Origin: Streptomyces sp. WAC05374
Lineage (GTDB): Bacteria > Actinomycetota > Actinomycetes > Streptomycetales > Streptomycetaceae
Direction: 5' to 3'
DNA: 64,000 nucleotides
Assembly: GCF_004353505.1 (NCBI RefSeq)
Contig: NZ_SMNQ01000009.1
Span: 124,001 to 188,000, forward strand
Shown here: positions 1 to 7,556 of the stretch, one piece after another
Layout: the number at the start of each line of letters is the position of its first letter
How positions within the stretch are numbered: position 1 is the stretch's first letter
The notes under the pieces: model-generated
Seen by the model: the letters and a program-made list of their open reading frames with translations, nothing else
The model's database searches: none
What the model was told of the DNA's origin: nothing
Translations under genes and position numbers: made by a program

Positions 1-1545
1 CTCGCGTACGACGTCCTCGCGCAGCCCGCGGATCCGGGCGATCTGGGCGTCGGAGAAGCCGTGGCGCTTGGCCTCGGCGAGCAGGTCGGCGTCGAGGCTG
101 TCGGCGGCGGCCAGCTCGTCGGCGATCTCCTTGATCAGGAAGAGCTGGTCGACGAACCAGGGGTCGATCTTCGTCGAGTCGAAGACCTCCTGGGGGGTCG
201 CGCCGGCGCGGATGGCCTGCATGACCGTGTTGATGCGGCCGTCGGTGGGGCGGACCGCCTCGCGCAGCAGCTCGTCCTTGTCGCCGGGCTCGCCGGTGAA
301 GTCGAACTGGCTGCCCTTCTTCTCCAGCGAGCGCAGCGCCTTCTGGAGCGCCTCGGTGAAGTTCCGGCCGATGGCCATGGCCTCGCCGACCGACTTCATG
401 GTCGTGGTCAGCGTGGAGTCGGCCGACGGGAACTTCTCGAAGGCGAAGCGCGGTGCCTTGACGACGACGTAGTCGAGGGTCGGCTCGAAGGAGGCCGGGG
501 TCTTCTCGGTGATGTCGTTGGGGATCTCGTCGAGCGTGTAGCCCACGGCGAGCCGGGCCGCGATCTTCGCGATCGGGAAGCCGGTGGCCTTGGACGCCAG
601 TGCGGACGAGCGGGAGACGCGGGGGTTCATCTCGATGACGATGACCCGGCCGTCCTCCGGGTTGACCGCGAACTGGATGTTGCAGCCGCCGGTGTCGACG
701 CCGACCTCGCGGATGATCGCGATGCCGACGTCACGGAGGATCTGGTACTCGCGGTCGGTGAGGGTCATCGCCGGGGCGACGGTGATCGAGTCACCGGTGT
801 GCACGCCCATCGGGTCGAAGTTCTCGATGGAGCAGACGACCACGACGTTGTCGTGCTTGTCGCGCATCAGCTCCAGCTCGTACTCCTTCCAGCCGAGGAT
901 GGACTCCTCCAGGAGCACCTCGGTGGTGGGAGACAGCGTCAGGCCCTGCCCGGCGATGCGGCGCAGCTCCTCCTCGTCGTGGGCGAAGCCGGAACCGGCG
1001 CCGCCCATGGTGAAGGAGGGGCGGACGACGACGGGGTAGCCGCCGAGCGTCTCGACGCCCTTGAGGACGTCGTCCATGGAGTGGCAGATGACCGAGCGGG
1101 CGGACTCGCCGTGGCCGATCTTGGCGCGGACGGCCTCGACGACGCCCTTGAACAGGTCGCGGTCCTCGCCCTTGTGGATGGCCTCGACGTTGGCGCCGAT
1201 GAGCTCCACGCCGTACTTCTCCAGCACACCCTGCTCGTGCATGGAGATCGCGGTGTTGAGCGCGGTCTGGCCGCCCAGGGTGGGCAGGAGCGCGTCGGGG
1301 CGCTCCTTGGCGATGATCTTCTCGACGAACTCGGGGGTGATCGGCTCGACGTAGGTGGCGTCGGCGATCTCCGGGTCGGTCATGATCGTCGCGGGGTTGG
1401 AGTTCACCAGGATGACCCGCAGGCCCTCGGCCTTGAGGACGCGGCACGCCTGGGTGCCGGAGTAGTCGAACTCGGCGGCCTGGCCGATGACGATCGGGCC
1501 GGAGCCGATGACCAGGACGGACTGGATATCGGTGCGCTTAGGCAC
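1..1545 (-). CDS. carB: Carbamoyl-phosphate synthase large subunit (partial)
   Basis: Makes carbamoyl phosphate from bicarbonate, two ATP and the ammonia released by CarA, feeding pyrimidine and arginine synthesis. Exactly 515 codons are visible before the gene leaves the left edge, about half of the usual ~1,100 residues, so only the N-terminal carboxyphosphate half is seen. Visible marks are the opening VLVIGSGPIVIGQAAEFDYS motif, the ATP-grasp glycine loop PSFTMGGAGSG and the metal-binding EMNPRVSRSSA stretch. The start is GTG at 1545, chosen because it overlaps the carA stop by 8 nt (1538-1545) and gives the conserved PKRTDI N-terminus; this arrangement implies translational coupling. It is the last visible gene of the pyr operon. 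The downstream half, including the allosteric domain, cannot be judged. Confidence 0.97.
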   Translation of the reverse strand, partial: MPKRTDIQSVLVIGSGPIVIGQAAEFDYSGTQACRVLKAEGLRVILVNSNPATIMTDPEIADATYVEPITPEFVEKIIAKERPDALLPTLGGQTALNTAISMHEQGVLEKYGVELIGANVEAIHKGEDRDLFKGVVEAVRAKIGHGESARSVICHSMDDVLKGVETLGGYPVVVRPSFTMGGAGSGFAHDEEELRRIAGQGLTLSPTTEVLLEESILGWKEYELELMRDKHDNVVVVCSIENFDPMGVHTGDSITVAPAMTLTDREYQILRDVGIAIIREVGVDTGGCNIQFAVNPEDGRVIVIEMNPRVSRSSALASKATGFPIAKIAARLAVGYTLDEIPNDITEKTPASFEPTLDYVVVKAPRFAFEKFPSADSTLTTTMKSVGEAMAIGRNFTEALQKALRSLEKKGSQFDFTGEPGDKDELLREAVRPTDGRINTVMQAIRAGATPQEVFDSTKIDPWFVDQLFLIKEIADELAAADSLDADLLAEAKRHGFSDAQIARIRGLREDVVRE

Positions 1546-2680
1546 GCTCGGCCTCCATCAGGGATACGAAGCGGTCGAAGAGGTACGCGGCGTCGTGCGG
1601 GCCGGCGGCCGCTTCGGGGTGGTACTGGACGCTGAAGGCCGGCTGGTCGAGAAGCTGGAGGCCCTCCACCACGTTGTCGTTGAGGCAGACGTGGGAGACC
1701 TCGGCGCGGCCGAAGGGGGTGTCGGACACCTTGTCGAGGGGGGCGTCGACGGCGAAGCCGTGGTTGTGCGCGGTGACCTCGACCTTGCCGGTCGTGCGGT
1801 CCTGCACGGGCTGGTTGATGCCCCGGTGGCCGTACTTCAGCTTGTAGGTGCCGAAGCCGAGCGCGCGGCCGAGGATCTGGTTGCCGAAGCAGATGCCGAA
1901 CAGGGGCGTCTTGCGCTCCAGGACGGCCCGCATGACGGAGACGGGGCCGTCGGCGGTGGCGGGGTCGCCGGGGCCGTTGGAGAAGAACACGCCGTCGGGG
2001 TTCACCGCGTACACGTCCTCCGCGGTGGCGGTGGCGGGCAGCACGTGGACCTCGATGCCGCGCTCGGCCATCCGGTGCGGGGTCATGCCCTTGATGCCGA
2101 GGTCGACGGCGGCGACGGTGAACTTCTTCTCGCCGATCGCCGGCACGACGTACGGCTCGGTGGTGGCGACCTCGGCGGCGAGGTCGGCGCCCTTCATCTG
2201 CGGGGCGGCCTGGACCCTGGCGAGCAGGGTCGTTTCGTCGGCGATCGCGTCGCCGGAGAAGATGCCCACGCGCATGGCGCCGCGCTCGCGGAGGTGGCGG
2301 GTGAGGGCGCGGGTGTCGATGCCGCTGATGCCGACGACGCCCTGGGCGGCCAGCTCCTCGTCGAGGGTGCGGCGGGAGCGCCAGTTGGAGGGGACGCGGG
2401 CGGGGTCGCGGACGACGTACCCGGAGACCCAGATCTTCCCGGACTCGGGGTCCTCGTCGTTGACGCCGGTGTTGCCGACGTGCGGCGCGGTCATCACGAC
2501 GACCTGGCGGTGGTACGACGGGTCGGTCAGGGTTTCCTGGTAGCCGGTCATGCCCGTGGAGAACACGGCCTCGCCGAAGGTCTCCCCCACGGCCCCGTAG
2601 GCGCGGCCACGGAAGGTGCGGCCGTCCTCCAGGACGAGTACGGCGGGAGTCTTGGCGGCTCCCCTTGTGGAGGTCGTCAT
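1538..2680 (-). CDS. carA: Carbamoyl-phosphate synthase small subunit
   Basis: Glutamine amidotransferase subunit that hydrolyses glutamine and channels ammonia to CarB. The 380-residue protein has the N-terminal CarA domain (VLEDGRTFRGRAYG, TGMTGYQETLTDPSY) followed by a class I GATase domain with the nucleophile Cys in GICFGNQ and the His/Glu of the triad in QYHPEA. The usual His after the nucleophile loop (GHQ) is Asn here (GNQ), which I believe is common in this genus. The ATG at 2680 overlaps the stop of the upstream membrane-protein gene as ATGA; an open frame continues far upstream without homology, so this start is preferred. Confidence 0.97.
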   Translation of the reverse strand: MTTSTRGAAKTPAVLVLEDGRTFRGRAYGAVGETFGEAVFSTGMTGYQETLTDPSYHRQVVVMTAPHVGNTGVNDEDPESGKIWVSGYVVRDPARVPSNWRSRRTLDEELAAQGVVGISGIDTRALTRHLRERGAMRVGIFSGDAIADETTLLARVQAAPQMKGADLAAEVATTEPYVVPAIGEKKFTVAAVDLGIKGMTPHRMAERGIEVHVLPATATAEDVYAVNPDGVFFSNGPGDPATADGPVSVMRAVLERKTPLFGICFGNQILGRALGFGTYKLKYGHRGINQPVQDRTTGKVEVTAHNHGFAVDAPLDKVSDTPFGRAEVSHVCLNDNVVEGLQLLDQPAFSVQYHPEAAAGPHDAAYLFDRFVSLMEAERA

Positions 2681-3240
2681 CGTGCGGCGCCTTCCGTCGT
2701 AGTGGTGATCATGGTGTTCAGGGTGTCGGCCCAGGTGGTGTGCTCCGCCGCGCGGTCGGAGCGGAAGCCGGAGTCGATCAGCGTCTCGCCGTGGGCCCAG
2801 GTGACGATCAGCAGGCCGCCCTCGGCGAGGACCTTGCCCGCGATGCCCTTGTCCAGCCGGGCGCCGCGCAGGTTCCCGGCCGGGACGAAGAAGTCGCGCG
2901 CCCCGGGGCGTACGACCGCCAGGCCCTCGTCCGTGAGCGTCAGCTCGACGCGGCTGCGGGTACCCAGCCCGTGGGCGACGATCCGGTCGAGCCACTGACC
3001 GGCGGTGGTGGAGCCGTGGTAGCGGCCGGTCATCGTCAGTCTCGCCGCACCGGGGGCGTCCGGCATTCCCGGCAGCTCGGGCAGGTCCGACTGGAGGCTG
3101 CCGCGCCACTTCCAGCCCTGGCGCATCAGCCAGTAGACGAGGGCGATGAAGAGCAGCAGCCCGGCGACCCAGCCGAGCCGGGCGGCCCAGTCGGTCACCT
3201 CCGCCGACTTCTGCTCCGCCGCGATGTCGATGAGTGTCAC
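2677..3240 (-). CDS. PH-like membrane-anchored protein in the pyr operon
   Basis: A 187-residue protein of unknown function. It has a short hydrophilic N-terminus, one membrane segment around residues 23-42 (LGWVAGLLLFIALVYWLM) and a C-terminal soluble beta-rich region that resembles a bacterial PH-like domain (TLTDEGLAVVRPGARDFFVP, ARLDKGIAGKVLAEGGLLIV). The GTG start at 3240 overlaps the pyrC stop by 4 nt, and its own stop overlaps carA by 4 nt, so it is locked between two pyrimidine genes. The coupling suggests a role in, or at least co-expression with, pyrimidine synthesis. The PH-like assignment is by pattern only. No catalytic motif is seen. Confidence 0.85.
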   Translation of the reverse strand: MTLIDIAAEQKSAEVTDWAARLGWVAGLLLFIALVYWLMRQGWKWRGSLQSDLPELPGMPDAPGAARLTMTGRYHGSTTAGQWLDRIVAHGLGTRSRVELTLTDEGLAVVRPGARDFFVPAGNLRGARLDKGIAGKVLAEGGLLIVTWAHGETLIDSGFRSDRAAEHTTWADTLNTMITTTTEGAAR

Positions 3241-4523
3241 GCCAGCTTCCCGTCCATGAGCGTCGCCCGGCCCCGCAGGAAGGTGTGGGTGACGCGACCC
3301 GGCAGCTCGCGGCCCTCGTAGGGGGTGTTGCGGCTGCGGGAGGCGAAGCCCGCGGGGTCCACGGGACCACGGTATGCCGGATCGACCAGGGTGAGGTTGG
3401 CGGGCTCACCTGCCGAGACGGGCCGGCCGTGGCCGGTGGCGCGGCCGATCGCGGCGGGCCTGAACGACATGCGGTCGGCGACCCCGGCCCAGTCCAGCAG
3501 GCCGGTCTCGACCATCGTGTGCTGGACCACGGACAGCGCGGTCTCCAGGCCGACCATGCCCATGGCGGCCGCCGCCCACTCGCAGTCCTTGTCCTCGTGC
3601 GGGTGCGGGGCGTGGTCGGTGGCGACGATGTCGATCGTGCCGTCCGCCAGCGCCTCGCGCAGCGCCCTCACGTCGCGCTCGGTGCGCAGCGGCGGGTTGA
3701 CCTTGTAGACCGGGTTGTAGGAGCGGACCAGCTCGTCGGTCAGGAGCAGGTGGTGCGGGGTGACCTCGGCGGTGACGTCGATGCCGCGCGACTTGGCCCA
3801 CCGGACGATCTCGACGGACCCGGCGGTCGACAGGTGGCAGATGTGGACGCGGGAGCCGACGTGCTCGGCGAGCAGCACGTCACGCGCGATGATCGACTCC
3901 TCGGCGACGGCCGGCCAGCCTCCCAGTCCCAGCTCGGCGGAGACGACGCCCTCGTTCATCTGGGCGCCCTCGGTGAGGCGGGGCTCCTGGGCGTGCTGGG
4001 CGACGACGCCGTTGAAGGCCTTCACGTACTCCAGCGCACGGCGCATGATCACGGCGTCGTCGACGCACTTGCCGTCGTCGGAGAAGACGGTGACGCCGGC
4101 GGCGGACTCGTGCATGGCGCCCAGCTCGGCGAGCTTCTTGCCCTCCAGGCCGACGGTGACGGCGCCGATGGGCTGCACGTCGCAGTAGCCGTGCTCCTGG
4201 CCGAGCCGGTAGACCTGCTCGACGACGCCGGCGGTGTCGGCGACCGGGAAGGTGTTGGCCATGGCGAACACGGAGGTGTAACCGCCGGAGGCGGCGGCCC
4301 GGGTGCCGGTGAGGACGGTCTCGGAGTCCTCGCGGCCCGGCTCGCGCAGGTGGGTGTGGAGGTCCACCAGGCCCGGCAGCAGGATCTTCCCCGCGGCCTC
4401 GACCACGGTGGCGTCACCGGCCTCCAGGCCGGGGCCGACGGCCGCGACGGTCTCGCCGTCGATCAGGACGTCCTGGGCCTCGCCGCCCAGCACCTTCGCA
4501 CCACGGATCAGGGTCTTGCTCAT
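3237..4523 (-). CDS. pyrC: Dihydroorotase
   Basis: Cyclises N-carbamoyl-aspartate to dihydroorotate, third step of UMP synthesis. The 428-residue length and motifs fit the class I amidohydrolase type: metal-binding DLHTHLREPG near residue 57, the TPHHLLLTDE stretch, and the ATDHAPHP motif that carries the catalytic Asp. The ATG at 4523 lies 5 nt after the pyrB stop. Together with the 4-nt overlap into the next gene, this places it in the middle of the pyrR-pyrB-pyrC-x-carA-carB transcription unit. Confidence 0.97.
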   Translation of the reverse strand: MSKTLIRGAKVLGGEAQDVLIDGETVAAVGPGLEAGDATVVEAAGKILLPGLVDLHTHLREPGREDSETVLTGTRAAASGGYTSVFAMANTFPVADTAGVVEQVYRLGQEHGYCDVQPIGAVTVGLEGKKLAELGAMHESAAGVTVFSDDGKCVDDAVIMRRALEYVKAFNGVVAQHAQEPRLTEGAQMNEGVVSAELGLGGWPAVAEESIIARDVLLAEHVGSRVHICHLSTAGSVEIVRWAKSRGIDVTAEVTPHHLLLTDELVRSYNPVYKVNPPLRTERDVRALREALADGTIDIVATDHAPHPHEDKDCEWAAAAMGMVGLETALSVVQHTMVETGLLDWAGVADRMSFRPAAIGRATGHGRPVSAGEPANLTLVDPAYRGPVDPAGFASRSRNTPYEGRELPGRVTHTFLRGRATLMDGKLA

Positions 4524-4528
4524 CGGTC

Positions 4529-5524
4529 TTACTTCTCCTCGGTACGGGTCTGGGCGACGGCGGAGGCGTCTTTGGAATCGGGCGTGGCGCCGCCGAGCAG
4601 CAGGTACAGGACGGCCATGCGGATGGAGACGCCGTTGGCGACCTGCTCGACGACCGTGCAGCGGCCGGAGTCGGCGACCTCGGCGGTGATCTCCATGCCG
4701 CGGACCATGGGGCCGGGGTGCATCACGATGGCGTGCTCGGGCATCCGCGCCATGCGGTCGCCGTCGAGGCCGTAGCGGCGCGAGTACTCGCGCTCGGTCG
4801 GGAAGAACGCGGCGTTCATCCGCTCGCGCTGGACGCGCAGCATCATCACGGCGTCGGACTTCGGCAGGGTGCTGTCGAGGTCGTAGGACACCTCGCAGGG
4901 CCAGGTCTCGACGCCCACGGGGACCAGCGTGGGCGGGGCGACGAGGGTGACCTCGGCGCCGAGGGTGTGCAGCAGGTCGACGTTGGAGCGGGCGACCCGG
5001 CTGTGCAGCACGTCCCCGACGATGGTGATCCGCTTGCCGGCCAGGTCCTGGCCGAGGCCCGCGTCCCGGCCGACCAGGCGGCGGCGCATGGTGAAGGCGT
5101 CCAGCAGCGCCTGCGTGGGGTGCTGGTGGGTGCCGTCACCGGCGTTGATGACGGCGGCGTCGATCCAGCCGGAGGTGGCCAGGCGGTACGGGGCGCCGGA
5201 GGCGCCGTGCCGGATGACGACGGCGTCCACGCCCATCGCCTCCAGGGTCTGCGCGGTGTCCTTCAGGGACTCGCCCTTGGAGACGGAGGAGCCCTTGGCG
5301 CTGAAGTTGATGACGTCGGCGGACAGGCGCTTCTCGGCGGCCTCGAAGGAGATGCGGGTACGGGTCGAGTCCTCGAAGAAGAGGTTGACGACGGTGCGGC
5401 CGCGCAGGGTGGGCAGCTTCTTGATCGGCCGGTCGGCGACCCGGGCCATCTCCTCGGCGGTGTCGAGGATGAGGACGGCGTCGTCGCGGGTGAGGTCGGC
5501 GGCCGAGATGAGGTGGCGCATCAT
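4529..5524 (-). CDS. pyrB: Aspartate carbamoyltransferase catalytic subunit
   Basis: Transfers the carbamoyl group to aspartate, the committed step of pyrimidine synthesis. The protein is about 331 residues. It has the carbamoyl-phosphate-binding FFEDSTRTRISFE motif, HPTQALLDAF, and the aspartate-loop MMLRVQRER. Two adjacent ATG codons (5524 and 5521) are candidates; both follow a GGAG at 5537-5540, and I chose the first. An open frame reaching 5608 has no family similarity and is not included. No pyrI regulatory subunit is nearby, as expected for actinobacteria. It sits 132 nt downstream of pyrR in the same operon. Confidence 0.96.
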   Translation of the reverse strand: MMRHLISAADLTRDDAVLILDTAEEMARVADRPIKKLPTLRGRTVVNLFFEDSTRTRISFEAAEKRLSADVINFSAKGSSVSKGESLKDTAQTLEAMGVDAVVIRHGASGAPYRLATSGWIDAAVINAGDGTHQHPTQALLDAFTMRRRLVGRDAGLGQDLAGKRITIVGDVLHSRVARSNVDLLHTLGAEVTLVAPPTLVPVGVETWPCEVSYDLDSTLPKSDAVMMLRVQRERMNAAFFPTEREYSRRYGLDGDRMARMPEHAIVMHPGPMVRGMEITAEVADSGRCTVVEQVANGVSIRMAVLYLLLGGATPDSKDASAVAQTRTEEK

Positions 5525-5656
5525 CTGGGGGAGTTTCTCCGTTTTTGTGGAGGTTGCGGGCCGAGGGGTGACCTGGTGGGGCCGTGCCTGGACAGGTCCG
5601 TTGGGCATGCGGGCGCGCGGCGCGGCACGCCGTACGCGAAAGGTCGTACGGGGGTG

Positions 5657-6244
5657 CTACTGCTCGCCGGCCGCGGCCGTGGAGGCGGTCTCCCGCAGCC
5701 CGAGCAGCACGGTGTCGCGACCGTCCTCCTCGGCGAGCTGGACCTTGACCGTCTCCCGCAGCGACGTGGGGAGGTTCTTGCCGACGTAGTCGGCGCGGAT
5801 CGGGAGTTCGCGATGGCCCCGGTCGACGAGGACCGCGAGCTGGACGGCGCGCGGGCGGCCGATGTCGCCGAGCGCGTCGAGGGCGGCGCGGATGGTGCGG
5901 CCGGAGAAGAGCACGTCGTCCACGAGGACGACCAGGCGGCCGTCGATGCCGTCACCGGGGATCTCGGTGCGGGCGAGCGCGCGGGCGGGCCGCATCCGCA
6001 GATCGTCGCGGTACATGGTGATGTCGAGGGAGCCGACCGGCAGCGGGCGGCCGGTGATCTGCTCGAGCTTGTCGGCGAGACGGCGGGCGAGGAAGACGCC
6101 ACGCGTGGGAATGCCGAGGAGCACCACGTCGTCGGCGCCCTTGGCGCGCTCGACGATCTCGTGGGCGATGCGGGTCAGGACCCGCGCGATGTCGGGGCCC
6201 TCGAGGACGGGGCGCGCGGCATCGGACTGCTGAATGGCGTCCAT
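5657..6244 (-). CDS. pyrR: Bifunctional pyr operon regulator / uracil phosphoribosyltransferase
   Basis: PyrR binds the pyr mRNA leader when UMP/UTP is high and also has uracil phosphoribosyltransferase activity. The 195-residue protein has the PRPP-binding motif VVLVDDVLFSGRTIRAAL and the GIPTRGVFLARRLAD segment typical of PyrR. The ATG at 6244 is preceded by a strong AAGGAGG. It is the first gene of the pyrimidine operon, divergent from bldD. Its leader contains a PyrR-binding loop next to its own Shine-Dalgarno (separate entry), so autoregulation is likely translational, as described for mycobacterial PyrR. Confidence 0.96.
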   Translation of the reverse strand: MDAIQQSDAARPVLEGPDIARVLTRIAHEIVERAKGADDVVLLGIPTRGVFLARRLADKLEQITGRPLPVGSLDITMYRDDLRMRPARALARTEIPGDGIDGRLVVLVDDVLFSGRTIRAALDALGDIGRPRAVQLAVLVDRGHRELPIRADYVGKNLPTSLRETVKVQLAEEDGRDTVLLGLRETASTAAAGEQ

Positions 6245-6254
6245 ACGAAACGGA

Positions 6255-6282
6255 CCTCCTTCTCCGCCTCACGGGACGGACC
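6255..6282 (-). promoter_or_regulatory. Putative PyrR-binding loop overlapping the pyrR ribosome binding site region
   Basis: Read on the minus strand, GTCCCGTGAGGCG (6277-6265) matches the PyrR binding-loop consensus ARUCCNGNGAGGYU at nearly every defined position. It is flanked by TCCG and CGGA arms that can form a short stem. Three bases later comes AAGGAGG (6261-6255), the pyrR Shine-Dalgarno. No transcription terminator hairpin sits between, so the layout fits translational repression rather than Bacillus-type attenuation. Inference from the consensus; no structure calculation was done. Confidence 0.75.
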
Positions 6283-6377
6283 TTAAAGGACGTCGGAATT
6301 GCGCCATCCACGGTACCAGGGCCCGGTGCGTGCTCCTGCCACGGGTCGCCAAAGAGGGCCGGTACGGACCATTCGGC

Positions 6378-6407
6378 TTGACGCAGCCAAGTAACGCTGC
6401 GTAACCT
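6378..6407 (+). promoter_or_regulatory. bldD promoter
   Basis: A housekeeping-type promoter: -35 TTGACG at 6378-6383, an 18-nt spacer and -10 TAACCT at 6402-6407. The predicted start lies about 7 nt further on, roughly 27 nt upstream of the bldD ATG at 6441. The spacer is occupied by the BldD operator. Confidence 0.65.
6391..6405. promoter_or_regulatory. BldD operator (autoregulatory site)
   Basis: GTAACGCTGCGTAAC fits every defined position of the published BldD pseudopalindrome nTnACnC(A/T)GnGTnAn. It sits between and over the -35 and -10 elements of bldD, the expected place for repression by the gene's own product. A second palindromic element, TCACAGTGA, follows at 6407-6415. Confidence 0.85.
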
Positions 6408-6440
6408 CACAGTGAGTTACCACTCTTTCCCGGGAGCTAT

Positions 6441-6941
6441 ATGTCCAGCGAATACGCAAAACAGCTCGGGGCCAAGCTCCGTGCCATCCGCACCCAGCAG
6501 GGCCTCTCTCTCCACGGGGTGGAGGAGAAGTCCCAGGGGCGCTGGAAGGCCGTGGTGGTCGGCTCGTACGAGCGCGGTGACCGTGCCGTGACCGTGCAGC
6601 GCCTGGCCGAGCTGGCCGACTTCTACGGCGTCCCGGTGCAGGAGCTGCTGCCGGGCACCACGCCGGGCGGGGCCGCCGAGCCGCCGCCGAAGCTCGTCCT
6701 GGACCTGGAGCGCCTGGCACACGTCCCCGCGGAGAAGGCGGGCCCGCTGCAGCGGTACGCCGCGACGATCCAGTCGCAGCGTGGTGACTACAACGGCAAG
6801 GTGCTGTCGATCCGGCAGGACGCCCTGCGCACCCTGGCGGTCATCTACGACCAGTCGCCCTCGGTGCTGACCGAGCAGCTCATTAGCTGGGGCGTGCTGG
6901 ACGCGGACGCGCGCCGTGCGGTCGCCCACGAAGAGGCCTGA
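6441..6941 (+). CDS. bldD: BldD, c-di-GMP-responsive master regulator of development
   Basis: DNA-binding repressor that, when dimerised by tetrameric c-di-GMP, holds Streptomyces in vegetative growth. The 166-residue protein has an N-terminal HTH_3/XRE domain (residues ~5-70, KLRAIRTQQGLSLHGVEEKS, GSYERGDRAVTVQRL) and the C-terminal c-di-GMP domain (~80-166). Of the RXD-X8-RXXD signature, Arg114, Asp116 and Arg125 are present. Residue 128 is Ala (RQDA) where the described proteins have Asp (RQDD), to my recollection; see findings. The ATG at 6441 follows CGGGAG. It is divergent from pyrR and faces nusB across a bidirectional terminator. Confidence 0.98.
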   Translation: MSSEYAKQLGAKLRAIRTQQGLSLHGVEEKSQGRWKAVVVGSYERGDRAVTVQRLAELADFYGVPVQELLPGTTPGGAAEPPPKLVLDLERLAHVPAEKAGPLQRYAATIQSQRGDYNGKVLSIRQDALRTLAVIYDQSPSVLTEQLISWGVLDADARRAVAHEEA

Positions 6942-7054
6942 TTCACGGGCCTTCCTACAGCAGAAACGTTGCCGCCGGGTGCGGGGGTCACCTTCGGGTG
7001 TCCCACCGCCCCGGCGGCTCTTTCGTGCCCGTGGGGAACCTGGCGGTCCCACGC

Positions 7055-7093
7055 CGAAGGGCCCGCCGCGCGAGGTGCGCTGCGGGCCCTTCG
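7055..7093. terminator. Bidirectional terminator between bldD and nusB
   Basis: A perfect 12-bp inverted repeat: CGAAGGGCCCGC (7055-7066) and GCGGGCCCTTCG (7082-7093), with a 15-nt loop. It lies between the convergent stops of bldD and nusB and serves either strand. Confidence 0.8.
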
Positions 7094-7125
7094 TACAGGC
7101 TCGGTTCCGGCTCGGGGCGAGCCGG

Positions 7126-7554
7126 TCAGTCCCGGCGGAGCTTCGGCTTGAGGTCCTTGAAGCGGGCCAGCAGGCCGTTGACGAACGACGGGGACTCGTC
7201 GGTGGAGAACTCCTTGGCGAGCTGCACCGCCTCGTCGATCACCACCGCGTCCGGAGTGCCGTCCACCCACACCAGCTCGTACGCACCGAGACGCAGGATG
7301 TTCCGGTCGACGACCGGCATCCGGTCGAGCGCCCAGCCCTCCGCGTAGGTGGCGATGAGATCGTCGATCCGGTCGGCGTACTGTGCGTACCCCTCGACGA
7401 GCTCCATCGTGTACTCGCTGACCGGCGGCTGCCGGTCGTCGGACCGGGCGTGCCGGACCCAGTCCGCGAGGACCTCCTGCGCGGAGGCACCGCGCTGATC
7501 GGCCTCGAAGAGGATCTGGAAGGCGCGCTTACGGGCCTTGTTCCGGGCAGCCAC
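7126..7554 (-). CDS. nusB: Transcription antitermination / ribosomal RNA processing factor NusB
   Basis: NusB partners with NusE (S10) on boxA RNA in rRNA antitermination. The 142-residue all-helical protein begins ARNKARKRAFQILFEADQRG, the RNA-contacting basic N-terminus, and includes the typical AYELVWVDGTPDAVVIDEAV and FVNGLLARF helices. The start is GTG at 7554, three bases after the efp stop, so the two are co-transcribed in the usual actinobacterial efp-nusB arrangement. It is the last gene of its transcript before the hairpin at 7055-7093. Confidence 0.96.
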   Translation of the reverse strand: MAARNKARKRAFQILFEADQRGASAQEVLADWVRHARSDDRQPPVSEYTMELVEGYAQYADRIDDLIATYAEGWALDRMPVVDRNILRLGAYELVWVDGTPDAVVIDEAVQLAKEFSTDESPSFVNGLLARFKDLKPKLRRD

Positions 7555-7556
7555 GG

